Origin: Hymenopus coronatus
Taxonomy: Eukaryota; Arthropoda; Insecta; Mantodea; Hymenopodidae
Assembly (NCBI GenBank): GCA_030762935.1
Contig: CM060895.1
Coordinates: forward strand, 76,243,001 to 76,307,000
Direction: 5' to 3'
DNA length: 64,000 nt
In this document: piece by piece, positions 34,551 through 46,690 of the stretch
Layout: each line of letters begins with the position of its first letter
How positions within the stretch are numbered: the first letter of the stretch is position 1
The notes under the pieces: model-generated
What the model saw: the letters and a program-made list of their open reading frames with translations, nothing else
What the model was told of the DNA's origin: nothing
Database searches by the model: none
Program-made: the position numbers and the translations under genes

Positions 34551-35699
34551 AATATTCTTTTATGAGGTAGGTGTATGAACTACAGGAGCGGTGCGCTAAG
34601 GAGATGCTCCTTTGTTTTTGCTCTGGTAACTGTTGGTCGCTTGTTGGGTAGCACATATAGAGACTAATTGGATGCCATCCAGCTGTAACATTCTTCTAGC
34701 GACGAATGCGGAACCCTCTCTTCCCTTCCCATGGAGGCCACCACAAATTGTTGGAGGGAGGGTGGAGTACGTACGTACACGCTCATTTGTTACATTGTGG
34801 TGTAGTCGCCATGGAAACCCCGCATATGGGCACAATTTCCTCCATTCCGCGAACATAAATAAACAGCTCAAGTACAGAGAGAGTGCTACATTTGCGTACA
34901 GGGTACATCTTTCATGTCCATTGGTTTAACTTGTTAGTTGTTTAAAACTTTGCTGTAATTTAAACTTTACAGCACAAAATACATATTGAAGAAGCGAAAA
35001 CAGTTTTATAGGATGTACTCTGCCTGTTTAATATGTGCATGCAACCCACAATAAAACATTATCCTGCTAACGTGTGGCCCAAAATTAGCTTCTCTTCATG
35101 TTGAAGATCCTTAAAAATACTTCGAAAACATAAAAAACCGAAAAGAAAACAATAAAAAAAAAAAGCAATAAACAACTAGCCCACACCAGGCATGTCAAAT
35201 GGTAGCTCGAGGTGCACGTTAGAACTCGTTTCCGCTTGACTTCAATCAAGTTGGGGAAATGCTTGTGAGTCACACATACTGTCATATATAATACCGAGAT
35301 CAGAAGCAAGTGCACTATTTTTTATGATGGTATATGTGTGAAATTTCATCAAAAAAGCATAACTGAAGCTATAGATGGTATGTACACACAAAGACATTAA
35401 AAATCGGCTTAAAATACTTAGCGTCTTTTCACCGGCTCCACCCAAGACTTCCAATTATTTGTTATGCTCTTAAAAGCGTATTGGAAAACCATGTTACCGA
35501 AGGGAAGGGTATCAACATGAAACTTGCGTTAAACGAAGTTCTAAATTGCGAAATGTTCGCCGAGCTTTTTGGTTAGTCAATACTGCACCCCTCTCACCGG
35601 AGAACTAGATTAATTGTTTACTGCGCTACATACTGAAGTTCTAATACCAAGGTAATTCGCGTATGTGATACACTAAACACACTGTTTTTACAAGTCAAC
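34551..35699. other. Unassigned DNA, GC-richer at 34580-34930
   Basis: Open frames overlap on opposite strands (34596-34871 and 34633-34929) with no recognisable product. ACGTACGTACG occurs near 34768. No repeat partner found in the window. Confidence 0.4.
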
Positions 35700-35851
35700 C
35701 TGCTCTGAAGGAGCATCAAGCAGGGTTGAGGTGTGAAGGGATATATTACCTAATTGGTTTTGCCTTTTATTACTCGCGTATTATGTTGTACCCGAATGAC
35801 CCCAATGAAAATCGGGGTAAGATGCGAGTCTCCATCAAAAGTAAACATTAG
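35700..35851. repeat. Companion block, copy 2
   Basis: Second copy of the block at 32200-32350 (TTGGTTTTGCCTTTTATTAC, CGAATGACCCCAATGAAAAT, GAGTCTCCATCAAA). It directly precedes a family-V SINE head. Confidence 0.7.
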
Positions 35852-36085
35852 GCTGCGCCGTGGCCGAGTAGTTAGATCACTCGCCTCTCACCCAGGAGGC
35901 CCGGTTTCGATCCCAGGCGACTGCATGTGGGATACTTTCGTGGACGAAGTGTCACAGGGGAGGCTTATCTCCGGGTTCTCCTGTTTTCCCCGCCATCTCA
36001 TTCCATCGGTGTTCCATCTTCATTCCATATATCATCAGTGTCCTCGCTTGCGTGTCAAAGTATAAAAGCGGGCGTTAAACACTAT
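35852..36085 (+). repeat. tRNA-derived SINE, full length (family V)
   Basis: Class-II tRNA-like head GCGCCGTGGCCGAGTAGTTA (A box) and GGTTTCGATCCC (B box), GCATGTGGGATACTTTCG, central CTCCGGGTTCTCCTGTTTTC box, CATATATCATCAGTGTC, and tail GCGGGCGTTAAACACT. An HR copy begins at its end. Confidence 0.93.
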
Positions 36086-36883
36086 TAAAAATATGATGTG
36101 TCCCATGCACATTACCTTCTCTGAATCTCTGTAACAAATTACAGTTAAAAAGTTTATTCTTCTATTTACTTATCGAGATAAAATATTAGCGGAAATTGTC
36201 TTATTACTTGCTTCCTTATAAGCAGAAGGCAAATATGGGAATACATTAGACTAAACGAATGACCAGGAGTTGACAGGTTCCCGTATGAGAAAAGTTTAAA
36301 GTACTTTAAACCTAAAACTAATAACAAGGAATATCTCGGAAACGGTCAATCCCACGAAAAAAATACATATGACATAATTTTGTGTTTTAACGAGATCTAA
36401 ATTTTTGTGCAGTAATGATTTGTCTCTCTCTTACGCTTTACCAGTTACACAAAAGTCATAAAAATTCATCCAGAATAAAGAGGTCTTCAGAGCCTAAAAA
36501 AATCAACAAATACATTTTATGCGTCATGTATATATCTTCAATATAAGAAACGTTCGTCAAAATCGTTAGCCAAAAAATGAAAACCAAAATTTTCGAAACT
36601 TTATACCTGTATAGTTGGAATGGGGGATTTTTATGAAAATTTTCGTGTCGTATCCTTGGAAGATACTGAATTTGAGTATCAAGTTTGGTATTTAAGGGAC
36701 TTTTCGTTTATGAGCTATGCTGCCCAAAGACACACACCCACCACGCACACGAACTGTTTTTGGATTCAGGGTGACCCAAAACATGTATTTTCGGTGATGT
36801 CTCGGTATCGAATTTTGGATGCAATATAATACCTATATTCTCTATGCACTATGTACATAGCACGTGTAGAGAAAGTAAAAATA
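36086..36883 (+). repeat. HR element, full length (forward)
   Basis: Head AAAAATATGATGTGTCCC, all landmarks in order, a short CA tract at 36728-36752, hairpin GCACTATGTACATAGCACG and tail GAGAAAGTAAAAATA. AAAAATA is present on both sides of the copy. Confidence 0.95.
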
Positions 36884-36964
36884 CGGAAAATTTTCAACAA
36901 AATCACAGCTTCAGGCGTATTTTTATACAAAGAACACCAAATATCAATGTCATCGCATGGGGAC

Positions 36965-37774
36965 AGCTTTTAAAATATATCACCTTAGCCTAATGTATTC
37001 TTCAATTCTTTCTATTTATAAGGAAATAAGTAATAAAGCCATTTCTGATACTAATAATTTTAATTGTTTTCTCACAGAAACCACCTGTGGGACAGGAGTT
37101 GGATATGTAGAGTGAGACTGGAAAATTCAATGTCATATCCGAGATTTGAACCACGGCTGTCATCTCAAAATAATCACCTTGTGGTTTACCGGGAAACTTG
37201 CGAATCAATTGATAAATTCAATGCTATGCTGGCGTATTGCCATGGTACCTCATTGACAGAGCAACCGACTAGAGATCGGGAGATCCATGCTTCAAATCCC
37301 GGCTATGGAATTGAATTTTTCAGTCTACCTACCTGTACAACTCCTATCCTACACACGGTTTCTGTGAGAAAACAATTAAATTACCTCAATTGTCCAATAC
37401 TTGGCTATATTATGAATCCTGGGTCTTGAAGTGCTTACGACATTGTAATTCGCCATTGGGGTTTGTCATCTTAAAATAATTTGATATTACCTTCTGGTTT
37501 ACCGAGAAACACGCGAGTCAGTTGAGAAATTCAATGCTCTGCCGGTATGTTACCATGGTAGCTTTGCAGCAGAGCAACCGGCTAGAGACCGGGAGATCCG
37601 TGGTTCAAATCCTGGCTATGGCGTTAAATTTTTCAGTCTGACCCTACCTAGCCATTTCTGATAATACTTATTTAGATTAGCATGAAGAAAATAGAAGAAT
37701 ATGTTTTTATAAGAATATTTTGTTGCTGAATAAGCAGAAAAAATCATGTGAATGTATCACATCAGATTTTTAAT
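36965..37774 (-). repeat. HR element, head quarter (reverse), split by a 600-bp composite
   Basis: HR from ACCTTAGCCTAATGTATTC to GCCATTTCTGATA (37050). After the insert it repeats GCCATTTCTGATA (37651) and continues ATACTTATTTAGATTAGCAT to the head CATGTGAATGTATCACATC at 37757. Confidence 0.92.
37051..37650 (+). repeat. Fold-back tRNA-like composite with 13-bp target duplication
   Basis: Inserted in an HR copy and flanked by GCCATTTCTGATA at 37038-37050 and 37651-37663. The insert begins with a reverse arm (about 37055-37150) containing GAGATTTGAACCACGG. Two forward units follow, each with CTTGTGGTTTACCGGGAAAC-type sequence, an A-box-like part and a B-box (GCTTCAAATCCCGG near 37290, GGTTCAAATCCTGG near 37602). 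It ends TTTTTCAGTCTGACCCTACC. The exact flanking duplication shows the whole composite moved in one event. Confidence 0.9.
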
Positions 37775-39419
37775 TTACTGAACCCAAATATTCGTTGTTT
37801 CCTGGTTGACATAACGATGATTGTGTTTCTGAAGCATTACATAAATAGTCTGTACGGGTGTATTTGTATCAACTTTGGAAACATGTGCTTGGTATGAGAA
37901 AGATTAATGAATATGGTTTCATATTTCATAAATGACAGTTTGGAATCCTTCCAGGTTTGCATGATCCTAATAAGAACATTTTAATTATTTTTATCATGCT
38001 GCATTTGTAATGTATTACATTTTACCTGAACAAAACAAAACCAACAACAAGTATTACGCTTGTAAAGCGTTACGGTTCCCAAACCGCATTCAAAATGGAC
38101 GGGGATCCAGAGGAAATCTGTGACGTGTGGTCACTGCGTGGTGATGCTGCACCCTTGACAGCCATGTAGAGGCAGCCCACTTGTCACACGTCACATGATA
38201 AGACAGAAAAAAAAATACTGACATATAAAACATGAAGGTTTTAATGTAATGGAAAAGCTGTTCTCAAATGAAACACGGTTGAAAGCCTTTCAACTCGGAT
38301 TTTGAGGTTTGCTCTGTAACGGAGAGTTTTGAATGCATATCTAATCAATATTGTGTATATTTTAAGTATTATGTTTTCCTCTCTAATGGACTGCAGTCAT
38401 TTACGTCATTTCAACTTCCATCAAAAACAAGGCTATCCGGTTAAAGCTATCTTCAGTGTGACGGCTGATGAGTTCATTAGACATTTTCGCATACGTGCGC
38501 AATATGATGGACTAATTCCACTCTAAAATTAAAGTATATTCATTCAGTTTTAGTTGGAGCATAAAGAACCAGGTTTCTGGAATTCTCTTCAGTGCAGGAA
38601 ATGAACTAAATAACCTTGTGCAAACTAGGAATTTGGCCAGTGGTTTTTGTTGATGACTCAACACAATTAGTGAAAAATTAGGACGAACTCAAAGGATTAC
38701 ACACAAATTAAAGTTACTCAGTACAGAAGTTTGTTTTACTGGCTTTAGTAAAAAATGTCGATTTTTGGATTTTTGGTGACAAAATGCACAATACACTAAA
38801 GTACATGTATGCAATATTTGATTCTCCTGGGTGGCATATGTAGCACATGATTTGTATGCCATTTTAAAGCATTTTCCTGGTAAAATTTTAAAATAATTTT
38901 ATTGGGTTCAATTTTATTCTTATTTTTCGCACTGAAAATAGACTTTGTTCCAGAAAAATCTTCTCTCAAAACTTTTCTAAAAGCAGTAACCAATATGAAT
39001 AATAAACTGCTTGGTTGGCTTTTTGGTTTTAGTCATAAATTAGTTTTACTTAATTGATGCGATCATGCATTATTTTTAGTTTTTTCTACTTGTGATATAA
39101 CACACACACACACATATATATACATATATTTAAAAGAACTGCAATTGGAAAATTTCAAAAATATAAAGAAATATAATATCTGTAGGATAAGATAGATTTT
39201 GATTTTAGCTACTTAATCTAGGACATTACTTAATATATACCGAATGAAAAGGCATATTTAAATAATACTTGGTATGAATGCTTCTTGTGATACCAGTAAT
39301 GTCTGTAAAAATTAAAGTTCTAGTTTTATTAGTTTAGAAAATCACTTTTATACAAAATAAAAATACAGAACAGGTGTCCTAGGATGCGAAGCAACAAATT
39401 AGTCTGAAACAGACAGAAA
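37775..39419. other. Unassigned DNA
   Basis: No HR copy. An imperfect inverted repeat lies at about 38118-38200 (GTGACGTGTGGTCACTGCG against CACTTGTCACACGTCAC). A short CA/TA run lies at 39101-39128. Open frames at 38329-38526 and 38796-38993 have no recognisable content. Confidence 0.4.
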
Positions 39420-39860
39420 TAAAATAAATAGAGAGAGAATACTAACAAATAAAGCGAGGAAAGACTCAGAAGTAAGGTTGAATAAAGCAATGACCTTCTC
39501 ACTTAAACATAAGAGTCAGAAATCTGAACAGTGACTGCAAAACAGAAAAGAAAAATACAGACAGCTAAAATGAAATTCCTCAGAGTTGCAACAGAATATA
39601 GAAGACTGGATTAAAAATAAAACATTGAAATGAGGCAAAATATAGAAGAATTAAATGAAACAATAAAATAATAAAGAATCAATTGGAAACGACACTTGGG
39701 AAGGATGACAGAAAACGGAGTACGCAAGCAGCATACAATACAGACCTAGAAAACCAGAGCGACCCAAAAATATGGAGGCTGCGCGATTTTAGAGCCGGAG
39801 GAGGCTAAAAAGGTCTAACATGTGAAGGAGAAGAACAAATTACCCGGAAATACATTTGCA
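39420..39860 (+). other. Purine-rich segment, possibly decayed coding DNA
   Basis: Strongly A/G-rich on this strand, with low T. Codon-like purine bias could come from an old retrotransposon or host exon, but no frame stays open and no motif could be identified. Confidence 0.25.
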
Positions 39861-40837
39861 GAAGAAGCATTTTATTAATCTACTAGTTTAAGCACTTCTC
39901 CTACTAGCGTAGAGGATTTTTACCTGTGACTGAGTTGGCATTTAAAGGAGAGAGATAGTGCTTGTGTTTGTGTGTGTGTCTGTCCAGTAAACAGGGGGCA
40001 AGATCGAAAGAACGTTGCTCGACTCGTCGCTGAGAAGCAAACTTCGGTAGTGGCCACACTTGTCCATCATGAAGCGAACATAGATTGTATTTTAAATTAC
40101 ACTATTTGCAGCTGTACAGTTTCTCGAAGCAAGCGGCTTACGTACACGAATAATACTAATAGGTACATAGCCCTCTTCATTGAGAATTCATCTTTACACT
40201 ATTATTTTACAGGTAAACCTTAAGACAGTTGGATTATAATTGGAGGATAGTTAGTTATTTCTCTCTCTCTCTCTCCCCATGTCAAGTCAGAATATCAAAG
40301 GCATTAAAAGCAGCTAATTCTTTAATTCTTAGAATATATGTTATATTCTATTTACTTTACTGCGCAATTACTTGGTCATATTGAGAAAATCTGTTAGGTG
40401 AGAAGCTCAATGATCGGTTGTGGAGGACAGTAGCATTCAAGGTCTCATCCTGTACCATACGACCTTCGCTTCGCGCCAAGCACATGGCATTAGGGTGCCA
40501 TCCGATCATGCTGATTTCACCATCAGTAGTCGATGTGTTGAGGTACCGTCTAATCAAATTAGTTTCTCTAAATAATTAGTATATCTAAAATTCAATTAAC
40601 CCTCCACTTTCAATTTTAATACTGTTTTAGATAAAACTAAAATTTTGGGTCATGTTGTTAAATATCCAATCGGTATTTACCTTGTTGGCGGAGAAATAAC
40701 GAAAACAAAAAAAAAAAAGCCCAACCAGAGAGATCGGCTAACAGGATTTGAATGTTTAAGCTTAATCCCGTTTTATTTACAAAGAAACGTAATGTAATAA
40801 ATACATTCCTGCAAATTTTACCTCCATTAATATGGGT
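39861..40837. other. Unassigned DNA
   Basis: A (CT)n run at 40261-40275. Open frames 39972-40223 and 40357-40557 (reverse) have no recognisable domain. Confidence 0.4.
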
Positions 40838-40908
40838 AGGAGAATAAGCTTGTATAAGAATTTCTTGTTGAGGACGAGTAGAAAAATCATGCGAGTGTAA
40901 CATTTATA
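40838..40908 (-). repeat. HR element fragment, head only (reverse)
   Basis: GGAGAATAAGCTTGTATAAG, then AAAAATCATGCGAGTGTAAC. About 70 bases of HR head, diverged. Confidence 0.6.
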
Positions 40909-42905
40909 CTTTTTCCCGTCTATTTTCTCCAGTAAGAAGGCGACGAAGATGGATTAATAGTTATTTATGCTATTAGTGACTTAAATAGACTGTTATTTGT
41001 GAGTGGGTTGTCTAATTTCTCATGCGCTAATAATAGTATAATAAGCCACGTGTAATATACGACGTTTTATCCTATCCTAATATTAACAAAATATTCTTAT
41101 ACTTAATATTGATATTATTAGAGCCGTCATTACGAGGAATTGAAATTTAGTCGTGACATAGGTAGTGCTTTGTTCGTTGCTATGTAATTCCGCCGGCATA
41201 AGCAGTTTCAATTCTGGTTGTTTAAACTGCACCAAATATATCAATAAATGAATGAAAATGGATAATCTTGGAGAAGTTTTAAATTATGCTTAAAAAGCTC
41301 TACTTAGTTTGTTACTCGGCAAATCGAAGACTTATATGACAAGAATTTTCATTATTTAAAGAACGGGGAGCTGCCAAAGCCGTTAAAATAATTTAATGAA
41401 ATACTCATTTTTTATTTTGTTTTCTAGGATATATAAAATGTATACACGAAGTCTCTAGGATTGGATAAAGTGTTTTTATATACGTTTAGCATGTGTGGTG
41501 GGAATTGTTGTTTTGGGGCTTTAGAGGGGAATAAGGAAACAGGTTAGATCGCCGGCTAGCAAAGGGACTGTGTGATGGTCTCAGGGTGCGTGGAGAGAAA
41601 CCTGAATGAAAGTCTGTTACTGGTTTCTAAGTGCCCTTTACTTTCCCGCACGTAATGTTTCACTTTTCCCCTGGCCGTCCAAAGTACAAGAACTTATTAG
41701 CCTCCCCAAAACAAAACCGATCACAAATTATTTTAGCTGTTTCACCTTCCCTTCGCACTAATCTTCCTCTTCATTCTCTTCCCTTGTAAACAAACTGTTT
41801 TACATCGCGGACTAGTAACTTTTCATTTCACTATGAGCTACGATTTGACGCAGGTTCACTACACGGTGTCAAGACTTACGAGTCCCGTTGTACACCTCGA
41901 CTTTTCCGATTCTCCCGCGACTAGACAACAGTCTATTCACCGCCCTTTTTTTTAGGATTTGACTAGACTTGCTATCTTCGTTACTTTCACCGATTTTAAT
42001 GGCCGAGACTGTGTTGCAGTTTTACTTTTGTCGCGTTTTCATTGGGTCTCACGATTTTAGACGCCACGCTATATCCTTACTGCTATTAACATTTTAACGC
42101 GCTTGATTACACTTTCTATGTGTGGTGGAGCGTGAATTTTGTTTGGGGTTTTTCCCTTCATTGTTCATAGCTGAGTTCCTGCATAGCAGCTCCTTTTGTT
42201 CATGTATCTTTGCTTTACACCTTTTCTTTCTGGACTCACGATCTTTCGTGTTTCAAAGCGATTTAATTTCATTGTTCCCCCCCCCCCCCTTTTAACATAG
42301 CTAGTAAATTTAAGTAGATTTGATTCTGTTTTTAATTGTGATTGCATTCTATTAGTTACTTTATTTCTTTTCTTAACCCTTTGTTACCTGTCGGTCCCTA
42401 TAAGTTTCGCTTATTTTAAACGTAACTATACAAATAGGGTTGTATCTAGGATTAATATCATGTTATACTAACCTTCAACCATAAACGACAAGTAATCAAG
42501 ACTGTTTTATATTGTAAAAATATACAATTTTTGGCCTAAAATTGCAGTGATTTTTTTAAAATAAGTAAAGAGCAAAACCCACATAATTACAGTCAAATGT
42601 AACCCTATTAGCTACCAAGCATCACACCGATCATCTTACTTGGGCTCTCCCCGTCCTTTACCACAATCACTGAGACTTGAGCTTGCAACCTTTGGCTTTG
42701 AATAAATGGCCAGACTACCTATCACCTAACACTTATGGCCATTTGAACCACTTTTTTGGTAGGGCCCTTGGCAGGATTATTAAAACTGGTTTAGAAGAAT
42801 TTAAACGTTTAATTGGAAGAAAAAGAATAATAAAGGATCCACATTTATTTTCATTGTTATTTTCTCTATTAATGTAGATAACAATTTTATAGGTTTATCC
42901 TCATA
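40909..42905. other. Unassigned DNA, 2 kb, longest HR-free stretch with 37.8-40.8 kb
   Basis: No repeat or gene recognised. A C12-C13 run at about 42279-42291. The segment 41480-42130 is slightly GC-richer. The open frame at 42677-42877 is unrecognised. Confidence 0.45.
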
Positions 42906-43545
42906 TATTTTTACTTTCTCTATACACTATATACATAGCACGTATATACATTGCACTCCACCAAAAAATTCGATACCGAAATTTCAGCGAAAATGTATGT
43001 TTTAGGGTCCCCTGTATCCAAAAAAAAGTATTTTCAGAAAAAGGACCGTGTGTGTATGTGTGTGTGTCCGTGTGTATCTGAAAATTTTGATTTTCTAAAA
43101 AATGGCTCTAACGATTTTGATTAAAATATCGTAAATTAAAGATATTTACATGATAAATAAAATCTATATTTTGAACTTTCTGGGAATAGCCTCTGAAGAC
43201 TATTTTAGTCTCGGTCAATTTTACGGAATATTGCATAACTGCTAAACCGTAAGAGATGGACAAAAACTTACTACACAACAAATGTAGAACACCTTAAAAC
43301 GCACAATTTATGTTATATACATTTTTTTCGTGGAGTTGATTGTTTTTTTTGTTTTTTTTTTTTCCAGCTATACTTTTCTCATACAGGACTTTGTGAACTC
43401 GTGTCCATACAAACAAAGGAACTTCAGTCGCTGAGCAACCAGCTTTTGACTATCACTTTTAACCTATGGTATCCCCTTATTTCGCTTCTACTAACAAGGA
43501 AGCAAGTAATAAGACTATTTCTGCCAATTTTTCTCCATTAGACAC
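42906..43545 (-). repeat. HR element (reverse), internal deletion and missing head
   Basis: Tail and hairpin ATTTTTACTTTCTCTATAC and ACTATATACATAGC, a GT tract at 43049-43074 that jumps to AAAATTTTGATTTTCTAAA, TTTTTTGTTTTTTTTTTTTT at 43344, and CAAGGAAGCAAGTAATAAG. It ends near 43545. Confidence 0.93.
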
Positions 43546-44574
43546 AAGACCGGAGTGAAGCAAAACAAAAGCCTGAATAAAAAGCGAGCCACGTAGCAAC
43601 ACAGTGGCCGCATTACCATAACAATTTTTGCGGAGTGGCTCAGAAACGAGTTTGAACGTACGTCACTTTAAGTACCAGAGCGTTTTGCGTGCGAGGACAG
43701 AAAGTGCTTGTCTGGCACACAACTTATACCGTTATTTACTCACGTGCCACGAGATCGTACTTTCTTGGCTCATAACCCGAAAAGATAACATTCAACTATG
43801 GAAAGTGACGACTTCCAGCTGATAGGCGTGGCTTTATTTCGCAACACCAAGACTATTTTTGCTTTTCGGCACAAGAGGGTGTTAAAATAAAAACATCAAA
43901 ATTTACAGCAAAAACTTGAAGTTGGGGGAGAGAATTTTACGCCGTCGTTAGTCTCCAGCTACCCGAGCTTAACGGTATCCTGTTGTTGTTACATCTTCGC
44001 CATCAACATTCCCTTCAAAACATGCACTTGGGACATTAACTTTTTGATGCCATTATCTATGAAGATGGAAGTTGCAAATGCTTGAATGCTATTATTATGC
44101 ATCAAGCAGGGGAATACTACATATATTGCACTGAAGGTTTTAAGCAGCTTTCTGGTTATCTTCCTTTGACGACCTTCAAAGAAAAAATAGACTGACAGAC
44201 ACATGGATGGATGGATGGATGGATGGATGGATGGATGGATGGATGGATGGATGGATGGATGCATGGATGGATGGAGGTAGATAGATAGTATGTAGTATAT
44301 TTGTAACAGATGTAACGGCGAAGAGCCCACCTCACTGGCAGCAGAATGTTACTCATACTGCGTAAATGCAAGCAAGCGGAGTTCCTAAAGCCATTGTTTT
44401 GCTCTCCGCCGTGTATTAAGGCACCTTCGCGGCTCTAGTTTTGTCAAGGGCACAGGTTGCACAGAGCACGGGTAATTCCGAGCAAGGGTAATACTAGTCG
44501 CGGGTAATTCTTAAAATTAATATTTTAATTTAAATTTCCCTTTGATATTATATATACTAAGAATTAAGGCTCTA
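43546..44574. other. Unassigned DNA
   Basis: GC-richer around 43560-43830, with a 64-codon open frame of unknown content. It also contains the ATGG microsatellite. Confidence 0.4.
44202..44275. repeat. (ATGG)n microsatellite
   Basis: About 18 ATGG units with one GCATGG interruption, followed by ATAG repeats. Reverse-strand open frames across it read His-Pro-Ser-Ile repeats and are not genes. Confidence 0.97.
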
Positions 44575-44860
44575 TTTCCAGGAATTGGGGAGGTAGAATC
44601 AGACTGCTTAGTGCAATGCCATAGACGGGATTTGAGCCATGGACCTCCCAATCTCCGTCCGGTTGCTCTAATCACTGAGCTACGACGGCAACACTACATC
44701 AAATTCTTAATCTGACTCGCATTGTTCCCAAAGAACATGATTCAGCTGGGAAATTTACTGTTGTGTCGGTAATATAGATCTTCCACACTATGAGATCAGT
44801 GGTTCAAATCCCACAATGACACTATATTTTTCAGTCTAACTGTGCTTACCTATTTAGGAG
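44575..44860 (+). repeat. Fold-back tRNA-like element
   Basis: The left arm (about 44585-44735) is reverse: GGGATTTGAGCCATGG, then CGGTTGCTCTAATCACTGAG, the A box backwards. The right arm (about 44735-44855) is forward: GATTCAGCTGGGAAATTTAC, a B-box-like GGTTCAAATCCCAC and TTTTTCAGTCTAACTGTGC. The right arm lacks a clear A box. Confidence 0.8.
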
Positions 44861-45366
44861 AAAGTTATCATGGGCAACGGCCTTCTTTCAGGCGACTGTG
44901 TTCTCGGAAGCCACGTGCACAGAATACTCTTCAACAGGCATCTGACCCCAGGTGCAAGCTCGTAAATCCTGAGGGTTTCAAGTCCATATGAAAAGGACAA
45001 ACAAGAAAGACGAGGCTGATGCATAATGAGAGAATCAGAGAAATATTCTATTTACAGATAAATTCTTAATTTCAGAAACACAATTGGTATGTTGGGATCT
45101 ACTGACTGGCTAGAGAAACTGGCAGATCAGAGAAAATTTCCTGGATAAACTGCACGAATGCAAATCGGGTTTGTTAAATTAAACAAATAGTGTTTATTGT
45201 TTTCTTTTCTTTACATTTACGTGTAACCTAAATATATACGATTAATTACCTGATTAAATGTTTGTAATATAAAATAAATAACTTGATATCAATAAAATTG
45301 TCATCTATTCTTTTACTTAAGTTTTGACAGCCTCACAAACATATGTATGAGCAGTTTTTTCTACGA
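44861..45366. other. Unassigned DNA
   Basis: No recognised feature. Confidence 0.5.
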
Positions 45367-45999
45367 ATTTTTACTTTCTCTACACGTACTATGTACAAAG
45401 TGTATAAAGAAGGTTGTACCTAAACATCAATTCCGGGATTTCACCGGAAATACATGTATTGTGAGACCCCCTGAATAAAACACAAACAAACATTTTTATT
45501 AAAATGTCTGTGTGTGTGGGGGGGGGAGGTAGTAGAGCATTATGAATTTTCTGGGAATAGCCTTTGAAGACCTCTTTGTTCTTGATGAAATTTGCGGAAT
45601 GTTGCATAACTTGTAAAGCGTAAGTGTTATAATGTAGAGCGCATTAAACACACAATTTCTGTGATATTTTTTCGTGGAGTTAACCATTTTTATATATCCC
45701 TTGTTATTGGCTTCTGTTTTAGAATAATTAATACTTTACTCATATGGGAATTGGTCAACTCCTGACCATACAAACAAAGAAATTTCAATCACATAATGAC
45801 ACTGTTTGTATGTTTCATTATGTTTTAGCCTAGTGTAGCCCCTTATTTCCCTCCTACTTACAAGAAAGAAAGTAATAAGACCGTTTATGTGAATTTATGT
45901 CAATTAAAATGAGGTAAATAGAAGAATAAGAAAGCCTGTTAACAATAATTTTTGGAGATGTAGAGAAAATCTTGTGAAAGAAACACGTCGGAATTTTTT
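45367..45999 (-). repeat. HR element with internal deletion (reverse)
   Basis: Tail and hairpin ATTTTTACTTTCTCTACACG and ACTATGTACAAAGTG, ATTTCACCGGAAATACATG, GT/G9 at 45507-45526 joined directly to GAATTTTCTGGGAATAGCC, and head CTTGTGAAAGAAACACGTC. About 200 bases of the consensus middle are missing. Confidence 0.95.
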
Positions 46000-46690
46000 A
46001 ATCTGGTGATATTGAATTCCTTTAAAATATAATATAGGCTGAAGAGAAAGTGTGATAGATATTTTCAGGGCGGAGAAAAGAGTTTAAAACAGAGCACTAT
46101 GAATGCAGGAATACAATTTGTGAAACTCCCTATAGGCTTTGCTGCATCTGATACATGATACAACGTAATCCAATGCTATGTTTTAATAAGGTTTTATATA
46201 GTCCAAGGGGTGGGTCCGCAGGCGAGTTAGGCACATATATAAAGCAGGAGCTTGGGTTTTAGAAACTAATGGAATAGCAGACAGCTGCCGCACGAGGGGT
46301 GGGGAGGGAAAATGTGGGGGTGTCAATTTGGTGCGACATGCAGCCCTCCCTTAATGACATCCCTTAGTGCTCCTTATAATCCGAGAAAAATAAAAAGGAA
46401 ACATTCAGTTTCTAATTTGTATACTGCTGGGGGTAAAATAGCTGAGTAAGTGCATGGAAATTATTGCTCTTTGATAAGAAAAAGTGCTCCAATTAGAATG
46501 AAGGCATCAGTCTACAAATTTAATACATCTATCAGTGTCAAACACTGAAGAGCTCAGACCCTTTAATAGCTATAATACCCCAGTCTGTTACCCAGCAACA
46601 TTAGAGGGCGCTATGACGTGCATTTCCTATTTTTAATTTCTGCAGTACGTATGACATTAGTAGTTAAAAGAAATATATTTTATTCCGCCC
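46000..46690. other. Unassigned DNA
   Basis: No recognised feature; slightly GC-richer at 46200-46330. Confidence 0.5.

Noticed and set aside
34596..34929. Two overlapping 91- and 98-codon frames on opposite strands
   Set aside because: No recognisable domain, both cannot be real, and there is no supporting gene structure.
43989..44371. Reverse-strand frames of His-Pro-Ser-Ile repeats
   Set aside because: They are translations of the ATGG microsatellite.
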